Shown: positions 1-8,453 of the stretch, in pieces
Layout: each line of letters opens with the position of its first letter
Numbering within the stretch: position 1 is the first letter of the stretch
Source: Desulfomonile tiedjei
Lineage (GTDB): Bacteria > Desulfobacterota > Desulfomonilia > Desulfomonilales > Desulfomonilaceae
NCBI GenBank assembly: GCA_016218715.1
Contig: JACRDG010000049.1
Coordinates: forward strand, 1-64,000
Reading direction: 5' to 3'
Length of the DNA: 64,000 nt
Made by a program: the position numbers and the translations under genes
Notes under the pieces: generated by a model
The model's input: only the letters and a program-made list of their open reading frames with translations
Told to the model about the DNA's origin: nothing
Databases searched by the model: none

Positions 1-533
1 TGCGGGATGAAGAAGGAAGCCATTACGGTGTCAGAGGTGATTTTGAAGCTGACCGGAACATTGACGGGAAAAGTGATTTCATTGACGGTCGCGATATTTT
101 GATCCGGGTAGATGAAGAGCCATTTCCAATCCAAAGATACGGCTTCTATGTTGATGGGCTCGTCGGCCGAAGGGATGGACTTATAGGGATCCAGAGAATG
201 TGTGCTGGTCCAGGCCAGAATCGCAAGAACCGTGACAATGGCAACGGGAACCGCCCACATGAAAAACTCGATTTTAGCGGAATGACTCCATTTCGGCATA
301 TAAGTCGATTCACTATTGGAAGCTCTGTACTTTCGGGAAAACCAGAAAGCCATTATAAAGACGGGAATGAGGACCATCAGCATGAGCAAGATCGCCGCAA
401 TGATGACGAACCGCTCCGCCTCGCCAATCGGTCCTTTGGGGTCGAACAAAAGTATCGTGCTGCAACCTCCGAGGAAAGTTGTGGCACATAGGGATGACAA
501 GCCGACACAAACGAAATATTTGTTTCTCTTCAT
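1..533 (-). CDS. cyoA: Cytochrome o ubiquinol oxidase subunit II, partial
   Basis: The gene runs off the left edge; only the N-terminal ~177 residues are present. The protein starts MKRNKYFVCV and has a lipoprotein signal whose lipobox LGGC puts the lipidated Cys at residue 24. This is followed by FDPKGPIG, which is typical of CyoA/QoxA N-termini, then two transmembrane segments (about 40-62 and 88-108) and the beginning of the periplasmic cupredoxin domain (LDWKWLFIYPD). CyoA is the quinol-binding subunit II of a proton-pumping heme-copper terminal oxidase; it lacks the CuA centre. The rest of the cyo operon should lie to the left. Its presence beside genes of a sulfur-metabolising anaerobe suggests oxygen defence or microaerobic respiration (inference). 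Confidence 0.88.
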   Translation of the reverse strand, partial: MKRNKYFVCVGLSSLCATTFLGGCSTILLFDPKGPIGEAERFVIIAAILLMLMVLIPVFIMAFWFSRKYRASNSESTYMPKWSHSAKIEFFMWAVPVAIVTVLAILAWTSTHSLDPYKSIPSADEPINIEAVSLDWKWLFIYPDQNIATVNEITFPVNVPVSFKITSDTVMASFFIP

Positions 534-1140
534 TTATCCCCCAACTTTTCAAGCGGGATTATGCCGCGGTCTTGCCAATTCTGAGTTGTTTGCCCCCTAA
601 TTCGGTCTCGTCAGAGTGCCCCTGCCACCTGCAAAGACCCCGGATGGCGTCTCAAGTGGTTAGAGGGCGGCGATACGGTCGTCCTGTTGATGAAAAAGCC
701 GCCTTTTTCCTTCTTCCAAGCGTACCTCCCCTCCGTCACTCTGTCAACCATTTTCCCACCTCGCTCGGCACCCGAACGTAGCGCGGTAATGTGGAGCCAC
801 AGCAAAGCCCGACGCGACATGAACATGCGACCTCCCGGCGTGATACGCGACTCTCGCTCCTACCTTGATTGGGCGCTTGATGAGCCGTTCTCTTGACGGT
901 TTTACCTCTCTTCGCCATGGTGGTAGAATTGCCTGAGCATGTGCAGGAGGTTATACGCCAAGACTCCCCTGAGCAACCGGGCTTAGTTCGCCGCGAAGCG
1001 CCGTCAACCGGCCTTCAGACCGAAACACCTCATTTCCAAGCCTCGATAGCCTCCACTGGCCCGCCCCTGCTTCGTTGCCCCTTCCAATAACGAGCCGAAA
1101 AGCAGGACCTATGCGCAGAACATTTGCGTCATTGCAGTCC
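534..1140. other. Gene-poor stretch with transposase remnant
   Basis: No intact gene is visible between the cyoA start and the small ORF ending at 1141. Short open frames here lack ribosome binding sites and recognisable products. The minus strand of roughly 740-1060 reads as a decayed transposase tail, listed separately. Confidence 0.6.
740..1060 (-). pseudogene. Degenerate transposase C-terminus (IS1380/IS4-like)
   Basis: Read on the minus strand, broken frames give LTALRGELSPVAQGSLGV, then YNLLHMLRQFYHHGEE, then ERLIKRPIKVGARVAYHAGR followed by a short tail ending in a stop near 750. The order 'Y-x-LL-x-x-x-R' then 'L-x-K-x-GARV' matches the C-terminal end of DDE transposases of the IS1380 type. 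At least two frameshifts or stops separate the pieces and no N-terminal part is visible, so it is a dead remnant. The family assignment is by eye and tentative. Confidence 0.5.
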
Positions 1141-1488
1141 TCAGTCTTTATATTGATGCATCTGAATGAACCATTGTGTGTCTATCTGCTTGTACCCATA
1201 GTCGAAGGTTGCGAGATCCGGGGGAAATGTGTTCAAGGTCTCAACTAGAGCACCACCTGTTATGTCAGCGGGCCCTGATAGTTTCCCGTCCTCGACCCTC
1301 GGGGTAAAGGGGCAGTAGCGGTATCGCTTGTCGACCACCTGCCCGTACTTGGCCCTTAGAATGGTGCCGTGGGCATAACGGAGAATCATGCCCGAAAACC
1401 TGCGTCTTTCTGGGCTGCCCCATTTGACCTCGAGTGGCAGCCTGGCTTTCAAGAAATCAGGATCTCGGGAGTATGGATCTCGCGGCAT
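1141..1488 (-). CDS. Hypothetical protein, 115 aa
   Basis: Unrecognised. The ATG at 1488 directly follows an in-frame stop, so the start is fixed if the gene is real. The product is basic at the N-terminus, has no signal peptide or membrane segment, and ends with aromatic-rich residues (DYGYKQIDTQWFIQMHQYKD). It lies just downstream of a 44-codon ORF with a membrane segment on the same strand. The region is flanked by a transposase remnant, so it could be a fragment. Confidence 0.35.
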   Translation of the reverse strand: MPRDPYSRDPDFLKARLPLEVKWGSPERRRFSGMILRYAHGTILRAKYGQVVDKRYRYCPFTPRVEDGKLSGPADITGGALVETLNTFPPDLATFDYGYKQIDTQWFIQMHQYKD

Positions 1489-1535
1489 TCATAACACGCC
1501 ATCGCCGTCGACAGAGGTGACATTAATTCGATCCA

Positions 1536-1670
1536 TCATCGCCTTGATTTCCAGTGCGGGCTGCCGCTCTCCCAGTTTGCCAGAAAGATCGCGAGCATGG
1601 ACAGTCCGGCACCGATCGCGATCTTCAGCCAGAGAGGTTTGAGCCGTGTTGTCGTCGTCTCATTCTTCAT
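1536..1670 (-). CDS. Small membrane peptide, 44 aa
   Basis: ATG at 1670 gives MKNETTTTRLKPLWLKIAIG followed by a hydrophobic stretch (residues ~13-32) and a short basic tail. The upstream sequence AGGAGAACAGACC supplies a plausible ribosome binding site. This looks like a single-span small membrane protein; no family is recognised. A short 15-codon ORF overlaps its stop and leads toward the 115-aa ORF. Confidence 0.35.
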   Translation of the reverse strand: MKNETTTTRLKPLWLKIAIGAGLSMLAIFLANWESGSPHWKSRR

Positions 1671-1964
1671 GGTCTGTTCTCCTCTCCCCGATTCAAGGTG
1701 TCCTGTAGTCCAAGAGGCCGGCGGGCATGTCCCGCTGGGGCTGGCTCCGGAACATGCCTCCGCTCTCGATAGGTCGAGCAGGAGATCCGATTGTGCAACG
1801 GTGAGGGCGCGATTCAGGAAAAATCGCGGAGATTTCGTGCAAATTTAATGCAAGACGGGGTACAAAGGAATTCTAAACCGTCTGTCCGACGAGCATATCT
1901 CGCGGTGGTAACGAAATCGCGAACGGCCCTGGCCTTCGACCGGGGCCTGCGTTGAGGCGCACGA

Positions 1965-3602
1965 ATGACGCGGTGGCATCCTCGCCTTGCAACCGTTCTC
2001 TTTGCAGTCAACCTGCTGATATTCCTTCTGCCTCTGGGCGGGATCGCGGTTCTCAGGCTCTATGAGAGCGAGCTGATACGGCGAACGGAAACGGAACTGA
2101 TCGGGCAGGGGGCTTTCGTGGCATCGATCTATCGATCCGAGCTGCTGCGGCGCCTTACTGAGGGTGGTTCCCAAAGCCGAGGGCTTGCCGGCCTCTCTGC
2201 GTACGGGGTCGCGATCCCGTCGGAGCGACGACGCCCGGACAATCCCGACGAGCCATGGACGCCGGTAGAAGCATCGCTGGACCTCGCCAAGGATCAGATT
2301 CACCCGCCGGCCCCCGATGCCTCCGAGCCCAACCTCCCACCCGACCCGGTGGCTGAATTGGCTGCGGAACGCGTCACTCCCGTGCTGTTGAGCGCTAGCA
2401 GGGTCACCCTCTCCGGGATCAGGGTCACGGATTATCGCGGGGTGGTCGTGGCATCCACCCGCCGGGACCTCGGCAAGTCGCTCGCGGGGCAGGAGGAGGT
2501 GAGTCGAGCGCTCCTCGGCGAGCACGTGAGTCTGCTGAGGCGGCGACTGGGAGAGGGGCCTACGCCTCCCATAGACTCCATCAGTCGCGGAAGCCAAGTC
2601 AGGGTTTTTGTGGCGGTACCCGTTCTCGAGGGCAATCGAGTGCTCGGTGCGGTGCTGTTGTCGAGAACGCCCCTGGACTTGTCCAAGGCCCTCTATCGCA
2701 ACCGGTTTTATCTGTTGGGCGGCGGAGCGGTCGTGGTATTCGTGGTGTGCATCGTGACACTCTTGACCACCCGCCTGGTCACTCGACCTGTCAGTGCCTT
2801 GATCGAACAGGCGAACCTGGTGAGTCAGGGAGCAAAGGCCGCGGCTTCTGTTCCTTTGCAGAATCCTGGCACGTACGAGGTGGATCGGTTGTCGCGGGCG
2901 CTGTCCCAGATGTCTACCACGCTGGAACGCCGCGCGGACTACATACGTACCTTCGCGTCCAACGTGTCCCACGAGTTCAAGACTCCGCTCACATCGATGC
3001 GCGGCGCAGTGGAACTGCTTAGGGATCACTTTGCGGAAATGCCAGCGGACGCTCGGGAAGGCTTCCTGAACATGCTGGAACAGGACACGGACCGGCTGAC
3101 AAGGCTTGTTCGGCGGCTCCTGGACCTGGCCAGGGCCGACGTCTTGCAGCCGAGTGCTGAACGGATGGTCGTGGCCCAGGTCGCGAAGCAGGTCGCAGAG
3201 CGGTTCTCCGGCGAAGGCCTCGCCGTCACCTGCGACGTTTCACCCGAAGTGGGGGCGATCGCGATGGCGCCTGAAGTCTTCGAATCGATTCTGTCGAGCC
3301 TCGTGGACAACGCGAGGCAGCACGGCGGTCACGGGGTGCAGGTCCACATCTCTGCGCGGGCTGAGAGGCATGAGGAAAGAGACTGCATCGAGATTGACGT
3401 GAGAGACAGTGGACGGGGGATCTCGGAATCAGACGCTGCCAGGGTCTTCACACCGTTTTTCACCACTGCTCGGCAGTCTGGCGGCACCGGGCTCGGTCTC
3501 TCAATAGCCCAAGCGCTTACCACGGCACACCATGGCTCCGTCACGCTGGAACCGTCTCCTGCGGGGGCGCTATTCCGCATCGTACTGCCCGTTGCGCACT
3601 GA
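1965..3602 (+). CDS. Sensor histidine kinase with ChvG-like sensor region
   Basis: A 545-aa membrane-bound kinase. One transmembrane helix lies at ~10-30 and a second at ~247-270; between them is a ~215-residue extracytoplasmic sensor region containing a proline-rich insert. A HAMP linker (~270-325) leads to the HisKA motif SHEFKTPLTS with the phospho-acceptor His336. The HATPase domain carries the N box (LVDNARQHG), DSGRGIS and GTGLGLSIAQ motifs. The N-terminal pattern resembles the stimulus-sensing region of ChvG/ExoS-type kinases. No response regulator lies next to it, so the partner is encoded elsewhere and the signal is unknown. The gene stands alone, with spacers on both sides. Confidence 0.88.
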   Translation: MTRWHPRLATVLFAVNLLIFLLPLGGIAVLRLYESELIRRTETELIGQGAFVASIYRSELLRRLTEGGSQSRGLAGLSAYGVAIPSERRRPDNPDEPWTPVEASLDLAKDQIHPPAPDASEPNLPPDPVAELAAERVTPVLLSASRVTLSGIRVTDYRGVVVASTRRDLGKSLAGQEEVSRALLGEHVSLLRRRLGEGPTPPIDSISRGSQVRVFVAVPVLEGNRVLGAVLLSRTPLDLSKALYRNRFYLLGGGAVVVFVVCIVTLLTTRLVTRPVSALIEQANLVSQGAKAAASVPLQNPGTYEVDRLSRALSQMSTTLERRADYIRTFASNVSHEFKTPLTSMRGAVELLRDHFAEMPADAREGFLNMLEQDTDRLTRLVRRLLDLARADVLQPSAERMVVAQVAKQVAERFSGEGLAVTCDVSPEVGAIAMAPEVFESILSSLVDNARQHGGHGVQVHISARAERHEERDCIEIDVRDSGRGISESDAARVFTPFFTTARQSGGTGLGLSIAQALTTAHHGSVTLEPSPAGALFRIVLPVAH

Positions 3603-3793
3603 TAGCGCGCCAAAGACAAACGCCCCTGTTTCGGCCGAAGCGAGGTCCACTTGACAACAACTTGACTCCTACCCATTCTAGGGAAAACCGGTCTGCATCT
3701 CGTTGAGACAGGAACGAGGAGAGCCTTCTTTAGACCGGGTACTGTGGACGACAACTCGAGAGCCGTCCGCAGCGCACTCTACAGGAGTTTACC

Positions 3794-4363
3794 ATGAGAA
3801 ATACACCGTATATAGCTGCCGTTTCACTGTGGTCGGTGCTCTTGTTGATCTTCCTGGCGTTTCCGGCCGTAGCCGCGGGGCCGTCAGACGAGCGGCCGAC
3901 CTATGCACAAGCCCAACCCATGGCAGGTCAGCCAGGTGGCTCCGGTCCGCCGACACAGGCGACTGCGGCTCCTGGGGTCGCTGACGCAACAGTGGTTGGG
4001 GTGGATCCACCTGAGAACTGCCTCAGAATACGGCGGGGTCCGTCTTCGGCCTATGAAGTGGTCGGATGCGCCAAGCTCGGAGACAAGGTGCGCCTCACCG
4101 GCGTTTTCAGCGGTGACAATAGATGGGCCCAACTCACGGACAACGGTTGGGTCTTCTCGTGCCAAATCAAGACCGATTTCAAACCGGCTGGACCAAGGGT
4201 TGCTTGCGGGAGATCCGAGCCGACCATTGAGATCCAAGAGCGTCCGTGGAGGAGGCCGGCGACTTCCAGCGAGGTGGTCGTACCCGGCCCCTATTTCGGC
4301 GGCCCAATTCGGGGCCATTTCAGATACTGGGAGCACAAGTTCCATAAACACCACAAGAAGTGA
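3794..4363 (+). CDS. Exported SH3-domain protein
   Basis: The 189-aa product begins with a signal peptide (about residues 1-28, ending FPAVAAG). A single bacterial SH3 (SH3b) domain at ~75-130 shows LRIRRGPSSAYEVVG and WAQLTDNGWVFSCQI, the usual 'RxGPS...VVG...G.W..V..G.W' pattern. The C-terminal tail is basic and rich in His and Lys. Such proteins usually sit in the periplasm or bind the cell wall. The ribosome binding site ACAGGAG precedes the ATG. The gene is followed by a strong hairpin, so it is probably transcribed on its own. Confidence 0.8.
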   Translation: MRNTPYIAAVSLWSVLLLIFLAFPAVAAGPSDERPTYAQAQPMAGQPGGSGPPTQATAAPGVADATVVGVDPPENCLRIRRGPSSAYEVVGCAKLGDKVRLTGVFSGDNRWAQLTDNGWVFSCQIKTDFKPAGPRVACGRSEPTIEIQERPWRRPATSSEVVVPGPYFGGPIRGHFRYWEHKFHKHHKK

Positions 4364-4410
4364 CCGTCCCAATTAGAACTTGCCATTAAGAAGCACGGCT
4401 TTTACACTCA

Positions 4411-4445
4411 CTCCAACCCTCTCCCTTCAGACGAGAGGGTTGGAG
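4411..4445 (+). terminator. Hairpin terminator after SH3 gene
   Basis: A perfect 13-bp inverted repeat (CTCCAACCCTCTC / GAGAGGGTTGGAG) encloses a 9-nt loop and is followed by CAACTTTT. It lies 47 bases after the stop of the SH3-domain gene and 171 bases before the merB start. A terminator is likely, although the U-tract is short. Confidence 0.6.
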
Positions 4446-4616
4446 CAACTTTTCCCAGGGGGTCTAGCAAGGGAGTAGCTCGTACCAGTGGCCGATCAAA
4501 CAAATGCCTTTGACGAGGGCCGTCCGCAACCCGTTCAACCAAGTCCCCAAGCGAAGTCGGGCAGGGGCGCCGGAGCCTGCCGATCGTTTGGAACACCACC
4601 AAAGGAGGCAACCGCA

Positions 4617-5324
4617 ATGAGCGATCCGACCGTACTGGACAAGGCGTTTCACCTCATCATGAACCGCATGATCGACACCGGCCAGGCGCCGCATTACACG
4701 GAGCTCGCCCAGGAGATGGGGCTATCCACGGAAGAAGGGCGCGAACTCCTTCACAAGCTCTTTGCCGCAAGGATTCCGGGATGGCTCTTTCCCAACACAA
4801 GCTTGATCGCATCTTTTGCACCGTTCAACAACCTCCCGACCCAGTACCGGATAACAATCGACGGCCGGCAGAAGTGGTTCGCCCAGTGAGGGATTGAATC
4901 GCTGGCGGTCTGCTGGCTTTTCCCCGGAAAGACGGTCCGTATCGATTGCCCGTGTCTCGATTGCGGGCTCCCTATCAGCCTCGAAATCCGTGATGGAACG
5001 ATCCTCCAGGTGGACCCCGAAGAGACCACCATTTATGTGGCGGTTCCCTTCTGGAAGTGGTTCGAAGACCTCCCCCATGCCTGAAGCAAGATGAACCTCT
5101 TCCGGTCGGAAGAGCACGTTCGAGCCTGTGCGCAGTTCGCCGCGGGGACTGAAGAAGGGATCATCTCGCTCGATGATGCGATGAAGCTTGTCTCCGGCAG
5201 CTATTTTCGTAAGCGGCTCGACCCGGATTGGGTCTCTCGCAGCCGGGAGTATGCCATGGAAATGCTCGGCACTTTCAAGGAGCTGGGCAAGACCGGCCCA
5301 TTCTGGATGCGGCCGAAACAGTAG
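4617..5324 (+). CDS. merB: MerB-like organomercurial lyase, predicted double selenoprotein
   Basis: Read as one frame of 235 residues with UGA at codons 91 and 156 as selenocysteine. MerB cleaves the carbon-mercury bond of organomercurials using two cysteines and an acid. An N-terminal winged-helix-like region (1-75) has FNNLPTQYRITIDGRQKWFA, typical of MerB. The first UGA follows (WFAQ-U-GIESLAVCWLFPG), where R831b MerB has YAWC96ALD. A CPCLDCG motif follows. The second UGA lies in LPHA-U-SKMNLFRSEEH, where R831b has Cys159. Spacing is 65 residues against 63. Glu94 occupies the Asp99 position. The frame is intact throughout and ends at TAG. The ATG at 4617 has AGGAGG eight bases upstream. 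Each UGA has a SECIS-like hairpin. An alternative is a pseudogene with two nonsense changes, but both changes hitting catalytic Cys codons, each with a hairpin, makes that unlikely. No merR, merT or merA lies nearby. Confidence 0.85.
4887..4924 (+). promoter_or_regulatory. SECIS-like hairpin at UGA codon 91
   Basis: The UGA is at 4887-4889. The apical stem 4901-4906/4912-4917 (GCTGGC with GCTGGC, six pairs including two G-U) closes a GGUCU loop at 4907-4911, 17 nt after the UGA. Below it, 4896-4898 pair with 4918-4920 and GGGA 4890-4893 pairs with TCCC 4921-4924, leaving two 2-nt left-hand bulges. From memory, the E. coli fdhF SECIS has an AGGUCU loop closed by UGC/GCA about 18 nt after its UGA, so loop and spacing agree. 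Such elements recruit SelB with Sec-tRNA. Confidence 0.78.
5082..5114 (+). promoter_or_regulatory. SECIS-like hairpin at UGA codon 156
   Basis: The UGA is at 5082-5084. A perfect 7-bp stem (CTCTTCC 5097-5103 with GGAAGAG 5108-5114) closes a GGUC tetraloop at 5104-5107, beginning 19 nt after the UGA. Loop identity and distance match the first element in the same gene. The stem lies within codons for the conserved NLFRSEEH block, so RNA structure and protein sequence are both satisfied. Confidence 0.78.
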
Positions 5325-5396
5325 CATTACCGCGAAAGCGCGGGGGCTAGCCCGAGACTCAACCTCAAAGCGATCCAATCCGAGGAGAGAATCTCC

Positions 5397-6410
5397 ATGT
5401 GGAAGCCAATTGCAGCGGTCCTGGTGTTGACAGCGGGCGTTCTCTATATCGTCTTCGCTGCCTTGCAGGACGTTACCAAGGACATCGTGGGTAATGGCAA
5501 CCGGCGTGTCCAGGAAGGACGGCGGTTGCAGTACGGTCAACCCAAGTCCGATGATGCTCTCAATAGAGCAGAACAGAAGTACCAGGAGGCCCTGGCCTTA
5601 TTCCGCAAAGTCGGCCACGGGGTAGGGGAAGCGGAAACTCTGAACGACTTGGGCGCTGTTTACGCTGATCTGCATCAGTATTCCCAGGCTGAGAAGGCTT
5701 ACGAAAGATCTGTGGAACTCAAGATAAAACTCCACATGGTCGGGGGTCAGGGCCACTCGTTGGCCAACCTGGGAAGCCTCTATAGCGGCCGGAAGCAGTA
5801 CGCCAAGGCTGCCGAGTGTTTCGAGCAAGCCCTGAAGGCATATGAAAACGCTGGCAGCACGACACATGTAGCGCGAACACTCAACGACCTGGGAGGTGTG
5901 CATAGGAAGTCGGGAGACTACCCCAAGGCCGTCGAATGCTATGAGAAGTCGCTTGAAATAGCCAGAAAGACAGGAAACGTTGAGGCCGAAGCACGCGCCT
6001 TGAGCTACTTGGGGAGGCTTCAGGCCGAACAGGGTCAGTATGCTTCGGCAGCGAAGTATCTTGAAGAGGCCGCTGCGCTGGGAAAGAAGCTCCGTAACCT
6101 GGAACTTGAACAATGGGCTCTGCACAGTGGTGGGATAGCTTACGAGCGCCTGAGCCAAGATTCCAGAGCGATCGAGTCGTACGGAAAGGCCCTGGAGATT
6201 GCCAAGAAACGGGGAGACGCAGAGGCCCAAACGATCCTATCCGGTTTGTTGGGACACCTCTACTTCACGGCGGGGAACTATGCCAAGGCCGCCGAGAGCT
6301 GTCTGAACGCGCTGGAACCGGCTGGAAGGCTTCCTGCTCTGGAGGTCCAAGGGAGAATCAGAGAGAGCCTTGGCCTGATTTATCGAGAGTGGGCGAAAAG
6401 CGATCCGTAA
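5397..6410 (+). CDS. TPR-repeat protein with N-terminal membrane anchor
   Basis: The 337-aa product opens with a hydrophobic segment (residues ~4-24) that serves as a signal anchor. The remainder is about seven tetratricopeptide-type repeats of ~40 residues with the pattern 'A..L..LG.vy...g.y.kA...y..aL', as in Rapsyn/Pins-like TPR proteins. These are protein-binding scaffolds; the partner is unknown. GAGGAGAG precedes the ATG. It starts 72 bases after the Sec-MerB gene and is followed 18 bases later by an ankyrin gene, so the block may be co-transcribed. Confidence 0.8.
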   Translation: MWKPIAAVLVLTAGVLYIVFAALQDVTKDIVGNGNRRVQEGRRLQYGQPKSDDALNRAEQKYQEALALFRKVGHGVGEAETLNDLGAVYADLHQYSQAEKAYERSVELKIKLHMVGGQGHSLANLGSLYSGRKQYAKAAECFEQALKAYENAGSTTHVARTLNDLGGVHRKSGDYPKAVECYEKSLEIARKTGNVEAEARALSYLGRLQAEQGQYASAAKYLEEAAALGKKLRNLELEQWALHSGGIAYERLSQDSRAIESYGKALEIAKKRGDAEAQTILSGLLGHLYFTAGNYAKAAESCLNALEPAGRLPALEVQGRIRESLGLIYREWAKSDP

Positions 6411-6428
6411 AACAGCGGCCTGAAACGC

Positions 6429-8438
6429 GTGAAAGCTGTTCTGGATAAGACGACGGAAAAAGATGCCTCCACCGAGCGGCTCTTTGAAGCCATAAAGGCC
6501 GGGGATGTTGAGACTGTAAAGGACCAGCTCGCGAAAGGAGCAAGAGTCGATGCGCTCGATAAGGACTACGCGACCCCTCTCGAATCGGCAGCCCAGAATG
6601 GCTCGCTCGAACTGGTGAAACTGATCCTGGCTAGCGGAGCCGATCTCAAGAGGAAGAATCGTGCCGACCGGCCCGTCCTGGAAGCTGCTTTCGCTACCGC
6701 CCTGCTCCAAGGCCACGGAGACGTTGCCGCATACTTGCTGCCGCTGATCGAGGACATCGATGCGATCGATTTGCAGGGAAGAACCGCGATCGAGTGCGCG
6801 GCCGTATTCTCGCCGGAACTCGTGAAACAACTCCTCGATCGAGGCGCTCAGGTCGACGCAAGAAGCAGAGAAGGGGTGACTCCGCTCATGGCCGCTGCCC
6901 GAGCGGGCAATGTGGAAACGACGCGATTGCTCCTCGACAGCGGCGCCGACGTGCACGCGAAGAGCAAATCGGGACAAACTGCCCTTGTGGCGGCAGCTCA
7001 TGGCGCTCGTTTCCACGACCAAAGGTCTGGAACGGACGATCTCCAGGTAGTGGAGTTGCTCCTGGATAGAGGAGCTGATGCCAAAGAAGAAATTCGCAAT
7101 GGCCCAACGCTTCTCATGTTGGCGGTCAGAAAAGGACACCTGCCGCTTCTCAAGAGGCTTACTGAAGCAGGAGCTGACGTAAACGCAGTGAGGGACTATG
7201 GCTGGACCGCGCTCATGTACGCCGCGGAGACAGGCCGTTCGGATGCTGCCAAGCTCCTAGTCGATCACGGGGCTGATGTCAATTTCCGAAACCAGCATGG
7301 CCTGACAGCGCTGGGACGCGCTGTGGACAGGGGGCAGAATCATATGGTGGGGCAGCTCCTGGAAGCGGGTGCGGATGCCAATGCCAAGCTTAAGGATGGC
7401 TCCACAGTTCTCATGCGTGCCGTCATTGCGGGTCAAACTGATGTTGTGGAACTGCTTCTGGACAAAGGCGCGGATGTCAATGCCAAGACTGCAGACGGCT
7501 CCACCGCACTCACCTGGGCTGCGGTCATGGAACGCCCTGAACTCGTGACGCTTCTCAGAGCGCGGGGCGCCGAAGTCACGCTCCCCGTAGCCGCGATCCT
7601 CGGCGACAAATTCGAAGTGCAAAGGCTCCTCGATGCCGGCGCGGTTGTCAATACGAGTCATGGGGACGGCTGGACAGCCCCTATGAATGCCGTCGAGAAA
7701 GGCCACACTGATATCGTGAGGCTGCTTCTGGACAAAGGAGCCGACACCAATGCACAGCGCAAGGACGGCTCGACCGCGCTCATGGATGCTGTCCGCGGCA
7801 GCCACGCGGATTTGGTGAAATTGCTCCTGGAAAAAGGAGCAAAAGTGAATCTGAAGGATGAGAATGAAGATACCGCTCTCATGGCCTCGGCCACAGGCGG
7901 GAGCCTGGATGTGGCAGAACAGCTCTTGAAGAACGGCGCGGACCTGAACGGGAGGAACAAGCAGCGGATAACCCCACTCATGAGAGCCGCTGCATCGGGT
8001 CGAACCGAAGTGGTGAAGCTGCTCTTGGATAGAGGTGCGGATTTCTCGAAGGACGCAGGTCGAGGGATCATCTTCGCGGTTGCCATCCGGAGTGGAAGTC
8101 TCGAACTGGTGAAACTGCTTCTGGACAGGGGCGCGGATGTCAACGAAGGGAACGAGCATGACATTTCGCCTCTCATTTCATCGCTATCCCAATTGGTGAT
8201 AATGAAACTGCTCCTGGAGAGAGGCGCGGATGTCAATGCGAGAACCCGGCATCATGGAGACACCGCTCTGAATTACTGTATCTGGGACGGCAATGTGGAT
8301 GCCATGAGGCTGCTTCTGGCCAATGGCGCCAAGGTCAATATGAAGAATCGCATAGGCTACACGCCCTTGAAATATGCGGTGAAGGACGGCCGCAAGGAAA
8401 TCGCGGGACTCCTCAAGGCCCATGGAGCAGAGGAATAA
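6429..8438 (+). CDS. Ankyrin-repeat protein, cytoplasmic
   Basis: The 669-aa product is almost entirely ankyrin repeats, roughly 18-20 units of ~33 residues with the consensus 'G.TaLm.Aa..G...vv.lLLd.GAdvN'. No signal peptide or catalytic domain is visible. The chosen start is GTG at 6429, which follows the TPR gene by 18 bases; no strong ribosome binding site is seen, so the start is uncertain. Ankyrin arrays bind other proteins. The neighbouring gene encodes an exported ankyrin protein, so the pair may act on the two sides of the membrane (inference). Confidence 0.85.
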   Translation: MKAVLDKTTEKDASTERLFEAIKAGDVETVKDQLAKGARVDALDKDYATPLESAAQNGSLELVKLILASGADLKRKNRADRPVLEAAFATALLQGHGDVAAYLLPLIEDIDAIDLQGRTAIECAAVFSPELVKQLLDRGAQVDARSREGVTPLMAAARAGNVETTRLLLDSGADVHAKSKSGQTALVAAAHGARFHDQRSGTDDLQVVELLLDRGADAKEEIRNGPTLLMLAVRKGHLPLLKRLTEAGADVNAVRDYGWTALMYAAETGRSDAAKLLVDHGADVNFRNQHGLTALGRAVDRGQNHMVGQLLEAGADANAKLKDGSTVLMRAVIAGQTDVVELLLDKGADVNAKTADGSTALTWAAVMERPELVTLLRARGAEVTLPVAAILGDKFEVQRLLDAGAVVNTSHGDGWTAPMNAVEKGHTDIVRLLLDKGADTNAQRKDGSTALMDAVRGSHADLVKLLLEKGAKVNLKDENEDTALMASATGGSLDVAEQLLKNGADLNGRNKQRITPLMRAAASGRTEVVKLLLDRGADFSKDAGRGIIFAVAIRSGSLELVKLLLDRGADVNEGNEHDISPLISSLSQLVIMKLLLERGADVNARTRHHGDTALNYCIWDGNVDAMRLLLANGAKVNMKNRIGYTPLKYAVKDGRKEIAGLLKAHGAEE

Positions 8439-8453
8439 GGCAGGAGAGAAGCC

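Noticed and set aside
1536-1670. Possible second selenoprotein: the 44-aa ORF read through its TGA
   Set aside because: The continuation has no recognisable homology, and no catalytic context or GU-loop hairpin at the right distance was seen.
1845-3029. A 394-codon open frame on the minus strand
   Set aside because: Antisense to a clear histidine kinase; its sequence has no family pattern and is rich in Arg, His and Gln, as expected of a shadow frame.
4617-4889. Reading the MerB-like gene as a 90-aa fragment plus separate downstream ORFs, i.e. a pseudogene
   Set aside because: All three parts are in one frame without indels, both stops are UGA at catalytic Cys positions, and each has a SECIS-like hairpin. 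Read-through is the simpler account, though not proven.
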